14,990 bases of DNA from Roseiarcus sp049514155 (GTDB lineage Bacteria; Pseudomonadota; Alphaproteobacteria; Rhizobiales; Beijerinckiaceae). The notes under the pieces are model-generated. The model had not been told where the DNA came from. It saw only the letters and a list, made by a program, of their open reading frames with translations, and made no database searches. Position 1 is the first letter of the stretch, and every line of letters starts with the position of its first letter. The stretch lies in the NCBI RefSeq assembly GCF_049514155.1, contig NZ_JBEKVH010000099.1, positions 1-14,990 of the forward strand, written 5' to 3'. A program made the translations under genes and the position numbers. Positions 1 to 6,745 of this stretch are shown here, piece after piece.

Positions 1-39
1 GCGGCAGGGAAACCAAACCCGCTGCTCCGGAAGCGCTGA
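1..39 (+). other. possible 3' tail of an upstream gene (very weak)
   Basis: Frame 1 is open from the window edge to a TGA at 37-39, giving a 12-residue basic tail that ends LLRKR. The stop overlaps the ATG at 39 as TGATG, a common arrangement between coupled genes. Twelve codons are far too few to prove coding, and no family can be recognised. Confidence 0.15.
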
Positions 40-311
40 TGATGTTTCGCTATCAAACTAGGACCGATTCGGCTCGCAGCAAGAAAGGGGAAAGCGCAAG
101 CTGTCACTCCGAAAGCCACTCCTCACGCGCGGCAAGGCGTGAGACGGGAGTTGCGCGCGAGACGGCGGACGACGTCGCGAGAGACATCGTTGCTCTTACC
201 GAAGAAGAGTATGCGCACTTGGAGGCATGCACGAAGAGCCCGCAACAGCCGACCTCGTCGATCCTGGAGGGGGCAGCCCTGATCGAAAGGCTGTACTCAA
301 AACACAGCTAA
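39..311 (+). CDS. short antitoxin-like protein, perhaps the truncated partner of the GNAT toxin
   Basis: This 90-residue reading frame lies just upstream of, and overlaps, the GNAT gene. From about residue 49 it reads DIVALTEEEYAHLEACTKSP and ends in a hydrophobic stretch (ILEGAALIERL). In length and pattern this resembles the C-terminal toxin-wrapping segment of DUF1778-type antitoxins, where a short LSEEDF-like helix is followed by a Pro-rich turn. The first half is Ser/Arg-rich and shows no ribbon-helix-helix DNA-binding motif, and neither of the other two forward frames supplies one. It may therefore be a decayed or N-terminally lost antitoxin, or not a gene at all. Codon third positions are mixed, unlike the conserved genes to the right. 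Family assignment rests only on the short C-terminal resemblance and on the position next to a GNAT gene. Confidence 0.35.
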   Translation: MMFRYQTRTDSARSKKGESASCHSESHSSRAARRETGVARETADDVARDIVALTEEEYAHLEACTKSPQQPTSSILEGAALIERLYSKHS

Positions 312-835
312 TTACGGTTGAGCTTTCCGATCTTCACAAGACGGACGGATTCCTCTGCACGATGAGCCCGCGCGTCGCGGGCTTTTTTGCGAATGAAGCA
401 AGGCAACTCATTCCCTCCCGCTTCTGCAAGGCCTTCATTGCTCCCGACCCAAATGACCCCACTGCGATTCTGGGGTTTTACACGCTGTCCTCAGCGCAGT
501 TGCGCAAAGAGAACGTCAGTGGCGGAGATGAGAAGCGGCTGGTAAAGAGCGCACGAGGCTTCGCACCCCCGATGATCCGCATCGGCTTCATGGGGAAGGA
601 TGACCGGGTGCCAAAAGGCTTTGGCACCGCGCTCCTGATTGACGCTGCTCGCAGAATCTATGTCCAAGACATCGGCGCTTGGGGAATCGTCCTGGAGCCG
701 GAGAACGGAACCAAAAACGACAACAAGCTTTGGCAGTGGTACCAGAAGCAAGGCTTCAAGGCGTGCCGAGAGATGGATGGGACCGCTTACATCCCACTTT
801 CAGCGCTTCTGCCGGAACTCCAGGGAGGAACTTGA
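227..835 (+). CDS. GNAT-family acetyltransferase, TacT-like toxin candidate
   Basis: A 202-residue reading with a GNAT core. Residues 78-90 (TAILGFYTLSS) form the beta strand typical of TA-type GNATs. Residues 118-137 (RIGFMGKDDRVPKGFGTALL) contain the acetyl-CoA pyrophosphate loop, and NDNKLWQWYQKQGFK (164-178) is the C-terminal motif that packs on the cofactor. In TacT/AtaT-type toxins this fold acetylates aminoacyl-tRNA and is neutralised by a neighbouring ribbon-helix-helix antitoxin. The loop is atypical: the usual Q/R-x-x-G-x-G reads V-P-K-G-F-G. The start is uncertain. The ATG at 227 has GGAGG only one base upstream, which is too close for good initiation, and the recognisable domain begins near residue 28. 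Starting at 227 the gene overlaps the preceding ORF by 85 bases. A non-toxin GNAT is an alternative. The stretch is less GC-rich than the rest of the window, consistent with accessory DNA. Confidence 0.68.
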   Translation: MHEEPATADLVDPGGGSPDRKAVLKTQLITVELSDLHKTDGFLCTMSPRVAGFFANEARQLIPSRFCKAFIAPDPNDPTAILGFYTLSSAQLRKENVSGGDEKRLVKSARGFAPPMIRIGFMGKDDRVPKGFGTALLIDAARRIYVQDIGAWGIVLEPENGTKNDNKLWQWYQKQGFKACREMDGTAYIPLSALLPELQGGT

Positions 836-931
836 CCTACGAAGTCCGGTGACCGCCGCTGGCAACCTCCGACAGCCTCGACGGTTTGGAACGTCCTCAG
901 CAAAGCACCCTTTCTTCCCCCTCGCTCCGGC

Positions 932-954
932 CCTCTCCCGCTGCGCGGGCGAGG
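932..954. repeat. GC-rich imperfect palindrome in the gap before ycjX
   Basis: CCTC and CCCGC (932-935, 937-941) pair with GCGGG and GAGG (945-949, 951-954) around a TGC loop, with one mismatch. The core resembles the two palindromes at 11942-11995 (CTCCCGC...GCGGGAG), so it may be a degenerate copy of the same intergenic repeat. The gap 836-1027 otherwise holds pyrimidine-rich sequence with no clear promoter. The hairpin could terminate the GNAT transcript, but no T-run follows. Confidence 0.4.
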
Positions 955-1027
955 TCCCGCCCCCTTACAACCCCCCATTCCCCGCCTTAGATTGGGCCAA
1001 ACATTCCCCCTCCCCGCAGGCGTTCCT

Positions 1028-2470
1028 TTGTCGATTTTCAGCGATCTGGCTTTCGAGGCGGGCGTCGTCGCGCGGTCGTTGGCGGATTATCTCAGTGGCG
1101 GCGCGCTGCGCCTCGGGGTGACCGGGCTGTCGCGGGCGGGCAAGACGGTGTTCATCACCGCGCTGGTCGACAACCTGGTCAACGGCGGCAAGCTGCCGGT
1201 GCTGCGCGCCGCGGCCGAGGGGCGGATCGCCCGCGTCCATCTCGAGCCGCAGCCCGACGACGCCGTGCCGCGCTTCCCTTACGAAGAGCACGTCGCGGCG
1301 ATCGCTGGCCCGGAGCGGCGCTGGCCGGTTTCGACGCGGCGGGTGTCGCAGCTGCGCGTGACGATCGAGTTCGAGCGCGTCGGCGCCTGGGGCGGCGCCA
1401 GGGCGCAGAGCCTCAACCTCGACATCGTCGACTATCCCGGCGAATGGCTGCTCGATCTCGCTTTGCTCGACAAGAGCTATGGCGAGTGGTCGCGCGAGAC
1501 GATCGCCGCGGCGCGGGCGAAATCGCGCGCGCCGGTCGCCTGCGAATGGAACGGCTTCGTCGCCGGCCTCGATCCCGCCGCGCGGGCCGAGGAGGCGACG
1601 GCGGTGAAAGCCGCCGAGCTGTTCGCCGCCTATCTGCGGCAGGCGCGCGACGCGACCTACGCGCTCTCCACCCTGCCGCCCGGCCGCTTCCTATCGCCCG
1701 GCGATCTCGAAGGCTCGCCGGCGCTGACCTTCGCGCCGCTGCCGCTCGACGGCGCGGAGATCGCGGCGGGCTCGCTGGCGGCGATGATGGCGCGGCGCTA
1801 CGAAGCCTACAAGACCCATGTCGCGCGGCCGTTCTTCCGCGACCATTTCGCCCGGCTCGACCGGCAGATCGTGCTGGTCGACCTGCTCAGTGCGCTGAAC
1901 TCCGGCCCGGCGGCGCTGAGCGACCTCGAGGCGGCGCTCGACGGCGTGATGCACGCCTTCCGCGCCGGCCGCGCCTCGCGGCTCGGGGCGATCTTCCGGC
2001 CGCGCATCGACCGCATCCTCTTCGCCGCGACCAAGGCCGACCATCTCCACCATGCCGACCACGACCGGCTCGAGGCGGCGCTGAAACTGATGACCAGCCG
2101 CGCCATCGCGCGCGCCGAGGGCTTCGGCGCCGCAATCGACGTCGTCGCCCTCGCCGCGGTGCGCGCGACGCGCGAAGCCGAGATCCGCCACGGCGGCGAG
2201 AGCCTGCCGGCGATCGTCGGCACGCCGGAAGCGGGCGAGCGCATCGACGGCCAGGTGTTCGACGGCGCCGCCGAGGCGGCGGTGTTCCCCGGCCGGCTGC
2301 CCGACGATCCGGCGGCGGCGCTGGCGGGCGAGGCGCTCGCTCTGCCGGAAGCGGACAACGACTGGCGCTTCGTCCGCTTCCGCCCGCCGATCACGCGGGC
2401 CGGCGCGCCGCCGCCCCACATCCGCCTCGACCGTGCGCTGCAATTCCTGATTGGCGACCGACTGGCATGA
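1028..2470 (+). CDS. ycjX: YcjX-family P-loop NTPase-like protein
   Basis: About 480 residues, matching the YcjX family (DUF463), a stress-associated P-loop GTPase-like family usually paired with YcjF. The Walker A motif GLSRAGKT lies at residues 33-40. LNLDIVDYPGEWLLDL, near residues 129-144, is the family hallmark around a switch-like DYPGEW. DRQIVLVD and LNSGP follow mid-protein, ATKADH (about 334-339) is a G4-like base-recognition motif, and the end PHIRLDRALQFLIGDRLA is nearly the family consensus. Two TTG codons, at 992 and 1028, are the only plausible starts. I chose 1028 because an AGG lies seven bases before it and the protein then begins close to the usual family N-terminus; the 992 start has no ribosome site. 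The stop overlaps the next start as ATGA, so the downstream membrane protein is translationally coupled. The cellular role of the family is poorly defined; it belongs to envelope and heat-stress regulons in enterobacteria. Confidence 0.92.
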   Translation: MSIFSDLAFEAGVVARSLADYLSGGALRLGVTGLSRAGKTVFITALVDNLVNGGKLPVLRAAAEGRIARVHLEPQPDDAVPRFPYEEHVAAIAGPERRWPVSTRRVSQLRVTIEFERVGAWGGARAQSLNLDIVDYPGEWLLDLALLDKSYGEWSRETIAAARAKSRAPVACEWNGFVAGLDPAARAEEATAVKAAELFAAYLRQARDATYALSTLPPGRFLSPGDLEGSPALTFAPLPLDGAEIAAGSLAAMMARRYEAYKTHVARPFFRDHFARLDRQIVLVDLLSALNSGPAALSDLEAALDGVMHAFRAGRASRLGAIFRPRIDRILFAATKADHLHHADHDRLEAALKLMTSRAIARAEGFGAAIDVVALAAVRATREAEIRHGGESLPAIVGTPEAGERIDGQVFDGAAEAAVFPGRLPDDPAAALAGEALALPEADNDWRFVRFRPPITRAGAPPPHIRLDRALQFLIGDRLA

Positions 2471-3516
2471 TCGACAAGAGCCCCCGCCCCCGCGCCTTCC
2501 GCCTCGACGACCATCGCGTCGCGGTCGACGACGGACCGTCGCCGCTGGCGCCGTTGGCGACGATCATGACCCAGCGCGATCCGACCCCGGTCGAGCGCGA
2601 CGCGCCGCTCGATGTCGTCGAGCGCGAAGTCGAGGCGGCGCAGCGCGCCGGCCTCGCCAAACGGCGGCGGTTCAAGCTGGCGACGATCGCCTGGGTCGGC
2701 TTCGGCGGGTTGGTCTCGCTGGCGGTCGGCCTGTGGATCGACAGCCTGATCGAGGCTTTGTTCGCCCGCGCGCAATCGCTCGGCGCGATCGCCATCGCCT
2801 TCGCCGTGCTGCTGGTCGTCGGCGCGGTCGGGCTGCTGGCGCGCGAATTCGTCGCGGTCGCGCGCCAGCGCCGCATCGCCGAGTTGCACGCCGCGCTCGC
2901 CCGCGCGCGCGCCGACGACGACCGCGACGCGGCGCGCGGGCTGGTGGCGCGGCTGGCGGCGCTCTACTTGCATCGGCCGGAGACGGCGCGGGCGCGCGCC
3001 GAGGTCGAGGAGGCGCGCCGCGCCGTCGTCGACGGCCGCGACCTCGTCGACGTCGCCGAGCGCGCGCTGCTGTTGCCGATCGACAGGAAGGTGCGGGCGG
3101 AGATCGCGATCGCGGCGCGGCGGGTGTCGATGGTGACGGCGGTGAGCCCGCGCGCGATCCTCGATCTTCTCTTCGTCGCGGCGCAGGTGGTGCGGCTGAC
3201 GCGGCGAATCGCCGAGCTCTACGGCGGCCGGCCGGGCCTGTTCGGCTTCTTCGCGCTGCTGCGCTCGATCGGCGCGCATCTGGCGATCACCGGCGGCATG
3301 GCGGTCGGCGACAGCCTGGTGCAGCAGGTGGTCGGCCACGGCGTCGCTTCGCGCATCTCGGCGCGGCTCGGCGAGGGCGTGCTCAACGGGTTGCTGACGG
3401 CGCGCGTCGGCCTGTCGGCGATGGCGGTCTGCCGGCCGGCGCCGTTCGAAGTCGACAAGCCGCCCGGCGTCGCCGAAGTCGCGCCGTTCCTGTTCCGCAA
3501 GAGCAAGACGGAGTGA
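2467..3516 (+). CDS. ycjF: YcjF/DUF697-family inner-membrane protein
   Basis: A 349-residue protein starting at the ATG that overlaps the ycjX stop (ATGA). The N-terminal 65 residues are charged and presumably cytoplasmic. Two transmembrane helices follow at about 71-91 and 105-125 (IAIAFAVLLVVGAVGLLA). A long Arg/Ala/Glu-rich helical region comes next, then the C-terminal DUF697 hydrophobic domain (about 230-330), with GGMAVGDSLVQQ and RLGEGVLNGLLTARVGLSAM, the typical closing block of the TIGR01620/YcjF family. The pairing with YcjX and its order are conserved in many proteobacteria, so the two products probably act together at the inner membrane. The molecular function is not established. 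The gene ends 13 bases before the convergent msrQ-like gene. The same DNA carries long open frames on other strands, which are codon-bias shadows; the membrane topology and family motifs select this frame. Confidence 0.91.
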   Translation: MIDKSPRPRAFRLDDHRVAVDDGPSPLAPLATIMTQRDPTPVERDAPLDVVEREVEAAQRAGLAKRRRFKLATIAWVGFGGLVSLAVGLWIDSLIEALFARAQSLGAIAIAFAVLLVVGAVGLLAREFVAVARQRRIAELHAALARARADDDRDAARGLVARLAALYLHRPETARARAEVEEARRAVVDGRDLVDVAERALLLPIDRKVRAEIAIAARRVSMVTAVSPRAILDLLFVAAQVVRLTRRIAELYGGRPGLFGFFALLRSIGAHLAITGGMAVGDSLVQQVVGHGVASRISARLGEGVLNGLLTARVGLSAMAVCRPAPFEVDKPPGVAEVAPFLFRKSKTE

Positions 3517-3529
3517 GGCGTGAGCGCCC

Positions 3530-4417
3530 TTAGACGGGAGCTCGCGCCTTCGACGCTCGTAGGGCTGCCTCCTCCATCGCGCTTCGCGCGGTGGAAGGGG
3601 GCGCCATCCGCGCCAGTGCGACGACGATCAGCGCGACGCCGGCCGCCGCGACGAGCCAGCTCGGCCGCGGCGCCAGCAGCAGGCTGAAATTCGCGCCCCA
3701 CACGCGCGCGAACGGGATGTGGCGGACGAAGGCGTACCATGAGGCTTCGGCGAGCGCGGTCGCCGGCGCGGCGATCAGCGCCGAGGCGAGCGCGCATGCC
3801 CATTGCGGCCAGCCGAAGCGGGTGAAGAAGCGCGCCAGCATCAGCAGGAAGAAGAGCCCGGTCATCATCGCCGGCTCGGCGACGTTGGCCTTCGCCTGCA
3901 GGAAGAAATGCAGCAGCGCCAGCGGCGCGATCAGATAGACGAGCTTGTGCAGCCGGTTCCAGTTCGCCGCGCCGAGCCGGCGGATCATCGCGTCGGTCGA
4001 AGTCGCCGCCAGCGTCGCCAGACCGACGAGCGCGGCGAAGCCGATCGTCAGATAGAAGCGCAGCACGATCTCGCTGCCGACATGGAGCAGGTCGTAGCTC
4101 TGATCGACGACGTAGAGGCTGAGATGGGCGAGCGCGTAGGCGAAGGCGGCGACGCCGACCATGCGCCGGATCGCGATCAGCTTCGGCCAGCGCGCGAAGC
4201 GGCGTAGCGGCGTGACCAGCAGCGACAGCAGCAGCAGCCGCACCGTCCAGAGGCCGGCGCCATGGATGAGCTCGGTCACCGGCTTGGGGAACAGCATCCC
4301 GGTCGCCAGTTCGAAGGCGAGCCACGCCGCCGGCGCGAACAGGCCGGCGAAGACGATCGCCTTGAGGGCCGAGAAGCGGCCGTTGCGCTCGTTCCAGGGG
4401 GCTTTGAGCTTGATCAT
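3530..4417 (-). CDS. msrQ: MsrQ (YedZ)-like haem-binding membrane protein
   Basis: A 295-residue polytopic protein of the ferric-reductase-like transmembrane family. MsrQ carries electrons from the quinone pool or a flavin donor through haem b to the periplasmic methionine sulfoxide reductase MsrP. Candidate haem ligands are visible in the helices: His52 (ELIHGAGLWTVR), His98 (FAYALAHLSLY), His157 (NRLHKLVYL) and His170 (ALLHFFLQA). The pattern ANWNRLHKLVYLIAPLALLH is characteristic. MsrQ proteins are usually about 200-220 residues. Here an extra C-terminal part (from about 195) adds further hydrophobic segments and a short polar tail, so it may be a longer alphaproteobacterial variant. No msrP gene is adjacent: the upstream neighbour on this strand is the ferredoxin reductase, 109 bases away. 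The gene may be transcribed alone. The start is the ATG at 4417; only a weak purine stretch precedes it. Confidence 0.84.
   Translation of the reverse strand: MIKLKAPWNERNGRFSALKAIVFAGLFAPAAWLAFELATGMLFPKPVTELIHGAGLWTVRLLLLSLLVTPLRRFARWPKLIAIRRMVGVAAFAYALAHLSLYVVDQSYDLLHVGSEIVLRFYLTIGFAALVGLATLAATSTDAMIRRLGAANWNRLHKLVYLIAPLALLHFFLQAKANVAEPAMMTGLFFLLMLARFFTRFGWPQWACALASALIAAPATALAEASWYAFVRHIPFARVWGANFSLLLAPRPSWLVAAAGVALIVVALARMAPPSTARSAMEEAALRASKARAPV
3573..3595. terminator. hairpin at the ycjF/msrQ convergent junction
   Basis: TCCATCGCGC (3573-3582) pairs with GCGCGGTGGA (3586-3595) around a TTC loop, ten pairs with one G-T. It lies inside the last codons of the minus-strand msrQ-like gene and 57 bases after the plus-strand ycjF stop, so it could stop plus-strand transcripts. 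No T-run follows, so intrinsic termination is doubtful. Confidence 0.3.
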
Positions 4418-4526
4418 CGCAGCCAGAGGTTCCAGCGCCGACGCCCGGCGCGCCCTTTAGTACGCGCCAGGACGCCGGTTTGTTTCAACCCCCCGAAAGA
4501 CGGCGTTCCGCCCCTTGCCCGCACCT

Positions 4527-5564
4527 TCAGCTCCCGCCGAGCTTGCGCGGCAGGTTGGTCGACGAGGTCGTGCACTGGAACAGCAGCTTCTTGTCGGGAT
4601 AAACGTAGCGGTGCGCCTTCTGCGCCGCCAGCGCCCCTTCGTGGAAGCCCGACAGGATCAGCTTCAGCTTGCCCGGATAGGTGATGATGTCGCCGATGGC
4701 GAAAACGCCGGGCGCGTTGGTCTCGAAGGTCGCGGTGTCGACCGGGATGAGGTTCTCGTGCAGGTTGAGGCCCCAATCGGCGACCGGCCCGAGCTTCATC
4801 GTCAGGCCGTAGAAGGCGAGCAGGTCGTCGCATGCGACGTCGAAGGTCGACTGGTCGGAAGCGCGCACGGTGACCGCGCTCAATTGGCCGTCCGCGCCCT
4901 TGAGGCCAGCGAGCTGGGCGATGACCAGGTCCATCTTCTTCTCCGCCACCAGCGCCCGCATCGCGTTGACCGAATGGGGCGCGGCGCGGAATTCGTCGCG
5001 GCGATGGACGAGGGTGACGCGGCTGGCGACCGGATGGAGATTGAGCGCCCAGTCGAGCGCCGAGTCGCCGCCGCCGGCGATCAGCACCCGGCGGCCGCGG
5101 AAGTGCTCCATCTTGCGCACCGAATAGAAGACGCTCGTGCCCTCGTAGGCTTCGACGCCGGGGGTCGGCGGACGCTTGGGCTGGAACGACCCGCCGCCGG
5201 CGGCGACGATCACCACCTTGGCTTCGATCGTCGTCCCGGCGTCGGTCGAGACTCGATAATAGGGCTTCTCCGGCGTGCCGAGCGTTTCGACGCGCTCGAC
5301 CATCTCGCCGAGATGGAAGGTCGGCTGAAACGGTTGAATCTGCATTGTCAGCGCGTCGACGAGCCCCTGGCCGGTGACGATCGGATAGCCGGGAATGTCG
5401 TAGATCGGCTTCTCCGGATAGAGCTCGGCGCATTGCCCGCCGATTTTGGGCAGGATGTCGATGAGATGGGCCTTGATGTCGAGCAGTCCGAGCTCGAAGA
5501 CGGCGAACAAGCCGACCGGGCCGGCGCCGACGATGACGGCGTCCGTCTGAATGATCTCGCTCAT
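4527..5564 (-). CDS. thioredoxin-reductase-like ferredoxin-NADP reductase
   Basis: A 345-residue flavoprotein of the TrxR-like FNR class (EC 1.18.1.2; relatives of Bacillus YumC and Rhodopseudomonas FNR). It passes electrons between NADPH and ferredoxin. GAGPVG at 13-18 is the FAD dinucleotide loop. GGGDSA at 164-169 is the NADPH loop, followed by HRRDEFRA at 188-195, the basic patch that selects the 2'-phosphate. GVFAIGDI (286-293) is the second FAD motif. The redox-active CxxC of true thioredoxin reductases is absent from the NADPH domain, which together with the C-terminal extension (KLLFQCTTSSTNLPRKL) separates it from TrxR. The start ATG lies five bases after the ferredoxin stop, with AAGG nine bases upstream, so the two genes form an operon. 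The neighbouring ferredoxin is the obvious partner. Possible clients include Fe-S assembly, haem metabolism or P450-type oxygenases; nothing in the window decides this. Confidence 0.93.
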   Translation of the reverse strand: MSEIIQTDAVIVGAGPVGLFAVFELGLLDIKAHLIDILPKIGGQCAELYPEKPIYDIPGYPIVTGQGLVDALTMQIQPFQPTFHLGEMVERVETLGTPEKPYYRVSTDAGTTIEAKVVIVAAGGGSFQPKRPPTPGVEAYEGTSVFYSVRKMEHFRGRRVLIAGGGDSALDWALNLHPVASRVTLVHRRDEFRAAPHSVNAMRALVAEKKMDLVIAQLAGLKGADGQLSAVTVRASDQSTFDVACDDLLAFYGLTMKLGPVADWGLNLHENLIPVDTATFETNAPGVFAIGDIITYPGKLKLILSGFHEGALAAQKAHRYVYPDKKLLFQCTTSSTNLPRKLGGS

Positions 5565-5569
5565 GTCTT

Positions 5570-5890
5570 CTAGCCTTGCTTGACGGGAGTGGTCACCACG
5601 AGGCCGTCGAGCGCCTCGGTCACCTTGATCTGGCACGACAGGCGCGAATTCGGCCGCACGTCGGCGGCGAAGTCGAGCATGTCCTCTTCCATCTGCGACG
5701 GCTTGCCGACAATTTCGGTCCATTCGTCAGCGACGTAGACATGGCAGGTGGCGCAGGCGCAAGCGCCGCCGCACTCGGCTTCGATGCCGGGGACGCTGTT
5801 GCGCAGCGCCGTCTCCATCACCGTCGCGCCGACCTGGGCGTCGACCGTGCGCGACGCGCCGGAGGCGTCGATAAACGTCACTTTCGTCAT
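5570..5890 (-). CDS. adrenodoxin-type [2Fe-2S] ferredoxin
   Basis: A 106-residue ferredoxin of vertebrate/bacterial adrenodoxin type. The cluster ligands are Cys40, Cys46, Cys49 and Cys86, in a C-x5-C-x2-C...C pattern within AECGGACACATCHVYV and LSCQIKV. An additional Cys44 sits inside the loop. The acidic stretch EEDMLDFAADV (residues 69-79) is the helix with which this family docks on its reductase. It acts as a soluble one-electron carrier in the cytoplasm. The gene is first in a two-gene unit with the NADP reductase five bases downstream. Upstream on its strand is a purine-rich GGAGAAGGAAG that ends 11 bases before the ATG and serves as the ribosome site. The ferredoxin called Fdx in isc clusters belongs to the same class, but no isc or suf genes are in view, so a housekeeping role in Fe-S or oxygenase electron transfer remains open. 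Confidence 0.95.
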   Translation of the reverse strand: MTKVTFIDASGASRTVDAQVGATVMETALRNSVPGIEAECGGACACATCHVYVADEWTEIVGKPSQMEEDMLDFAADVRPNSRLSCQIKVTEALDGLVVTTPVKQG

Positions 5891-6016
5891 GGGATCCGCG
5901 ACTTCCTTCTCCTCAGCCGCCTTCGGCCGCCGGCGCTGACGATTGGTCGGCGGGCGTCTCTTGCGCGGGCGCCTTCATAAGGCCCACGGCAGCGCAACGG
6001 AAGGGCGAAAACGCAC

Positions 6017-6037
6017 GCGCGCCGACCTGAGGCGCGC
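6017..6037 (-). terminator. hairpin downstream of the HPt gene
   Basis: GCGCGCC (6017-6023) and GGCGCGC (6031-6037) form a perfect 7-bp stem with a 7-base loop, 20 bases past the HPt stop. Read on the minus strand, GTGCGTTTT follows, giving a modest T-run. It is a plausible terminator separating hpt from the ferredoxin operon 166 bases away. Confidence 0.42.
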
Positions 6038-6056
6038 CAAAGCGACGCGGGGAAGG

Positions 6057-6473
6057 CTAGCCGCGCAGCTCGGCGACGGCGATCCGCGCCGCCGCGACCG
6101 CCGCCGCCAGCGCAGCGAGCGCGCGTTCGACCGCCTCGGGACCGGCCGCGCCCCCAGCCAGCGCCGCCTCGACCGCGGCGGCGGCGCGCGCGACCGCCCC
6201 GGCCCCCAGAGCCAGCGCCGTGCCCTTGAGCTGATGGGCGGCGTCGGCGCGCCGGCGCCGCTCGGCTGAACGGTCGGACGAAAGGGCGAGCAGGCTCGCC
6301 GACTGCTTGTCGAACAGGGCGAGCAGCTCCTGCTGGAGAGCTGAATCGCCGTCGGTCTGGCGCGCGAGGTGGACGAGGTCGATCGTCGGTTCGCTCGCCG
6401 CCGCAGCCGCGGCGGCGTCGCCGGCGGCCGCGCCCGGCGACGTCGAACGGGAGGCGGCCGGAATGGCGGGCAT
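6057..6473 (-). CDS. HPt (histidine phosphotransfer) domain protein
   Basis: A 138-residue protein whose C-terminal hundred residues form an HPt four-helix domain. IDLVHLARQTDGDSALQQEL (31-50) is the usual lead-in, and His80 in AAHQLKGTALALGA is the phospho-acceptor in the H-x-x-K-G motif. Such proteins relay phosphate between response-regulator receiver domains. The first 30 residues are an Ala/Ser-rich low-complexity leader. I chose the ATG at 6473 because GAGG lies five bases upstream and codon bias is strong from there. In-frame ATGs at 6572 and 6626 would lengthen the protein, but the 6573-6626 part has mixed third positions more like regulatory DNA. No kinase or response regulator is adjacent, so its partners are elsewhere. 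It is divergent from the giant ring-protein gene and shares its upstream region. Confidence 0.85.
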   Translation of the reverse strand: MPAIPAASRSTSPGAAAGDAAAAAAASEPTIDLVHLARQTDGDSALQQELLALFDKQSASLLALSSDRSAERRRRADAAHQLKGTALALGAGAVARAAAAVEAALAGGAAGPEAVERALAALAAAVAAARIAVAELRG

Positions 6474-6574
6474 TTCGACCTCAAAACCCTTGGATTCGAA
6501 CGACTTTTCGCCGCCCGACGGCGGGGCCGGGCGACTGCGCCGCCGCGCTTGTCCCCAAGCCTCCGCCATCATGG

Positions 6575-6745
6575 TCACCGAACCGTTAACGACGTTTGAA
6601 AGATACGATTCCGCAGAGGTTTCCATCTCAATCCGCGACCTGTAGACTGCGTGGTTAATACTCTTCGGCGCCGCGACGCGAGGCCAATGGCGTCGGCGGC
6701 GGAAGAGCGCCGCGCGGCGCGGCCTCCTTTGGCGACGCCGCGGCG
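6575..6745. promoter_or_regulatory. shared upstream region of hpt and the ring-protein gene
   Basis: The segment 6575-6665 is a clear local AT-richer trough between two divergent, very GC-rich genes, so it probably carries both promoters. GTGGTTAA at 6651-6658 (TTAACCAC on the minus strand) matches the CtrA half-site TTAACCAT at seven of eight positions. A CcrM-type GATTC lies at 6607-6611. No convincing -35/-10 pair was found on either strand. GATTC alone means little, since GANTC sites are frequent in the neighbouring gene. Confidence 0.35.

Noticed and set aside
1444..2466. Upstream extension of the ycjF frame by 341 codons
   Set aside because: The extension is Arg-rich and lies entirely within ycjX. 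The ATGA overlap at 2467 gives a normal start for the family.
1807..3339. A 510-residue minus-strand frame across ycjX and ycjF
   Set aside because: It is Arg/His/Gln-rich low-complexity sequence spanning two recognisable genes and their junction, typical of a codon-bias shadow.
4472..4506. Hairpin ACGCCG/CGGCGT between the ferredoxin reductase and msrQ genes
   Set aside because: Six pairs with a 23-base loop and no following T-run are too weak to call a terminator in DNA this GC-rich.
6586..6658. A full CtrA box formed by TTAA at 6586-6589 and TTAA at 6655-6658
   Set aside because: The consensus needs seven bases between the TTAA elements; here they are 65 bases apart. Only the single half-site at 6651-6658 is worth keeping.
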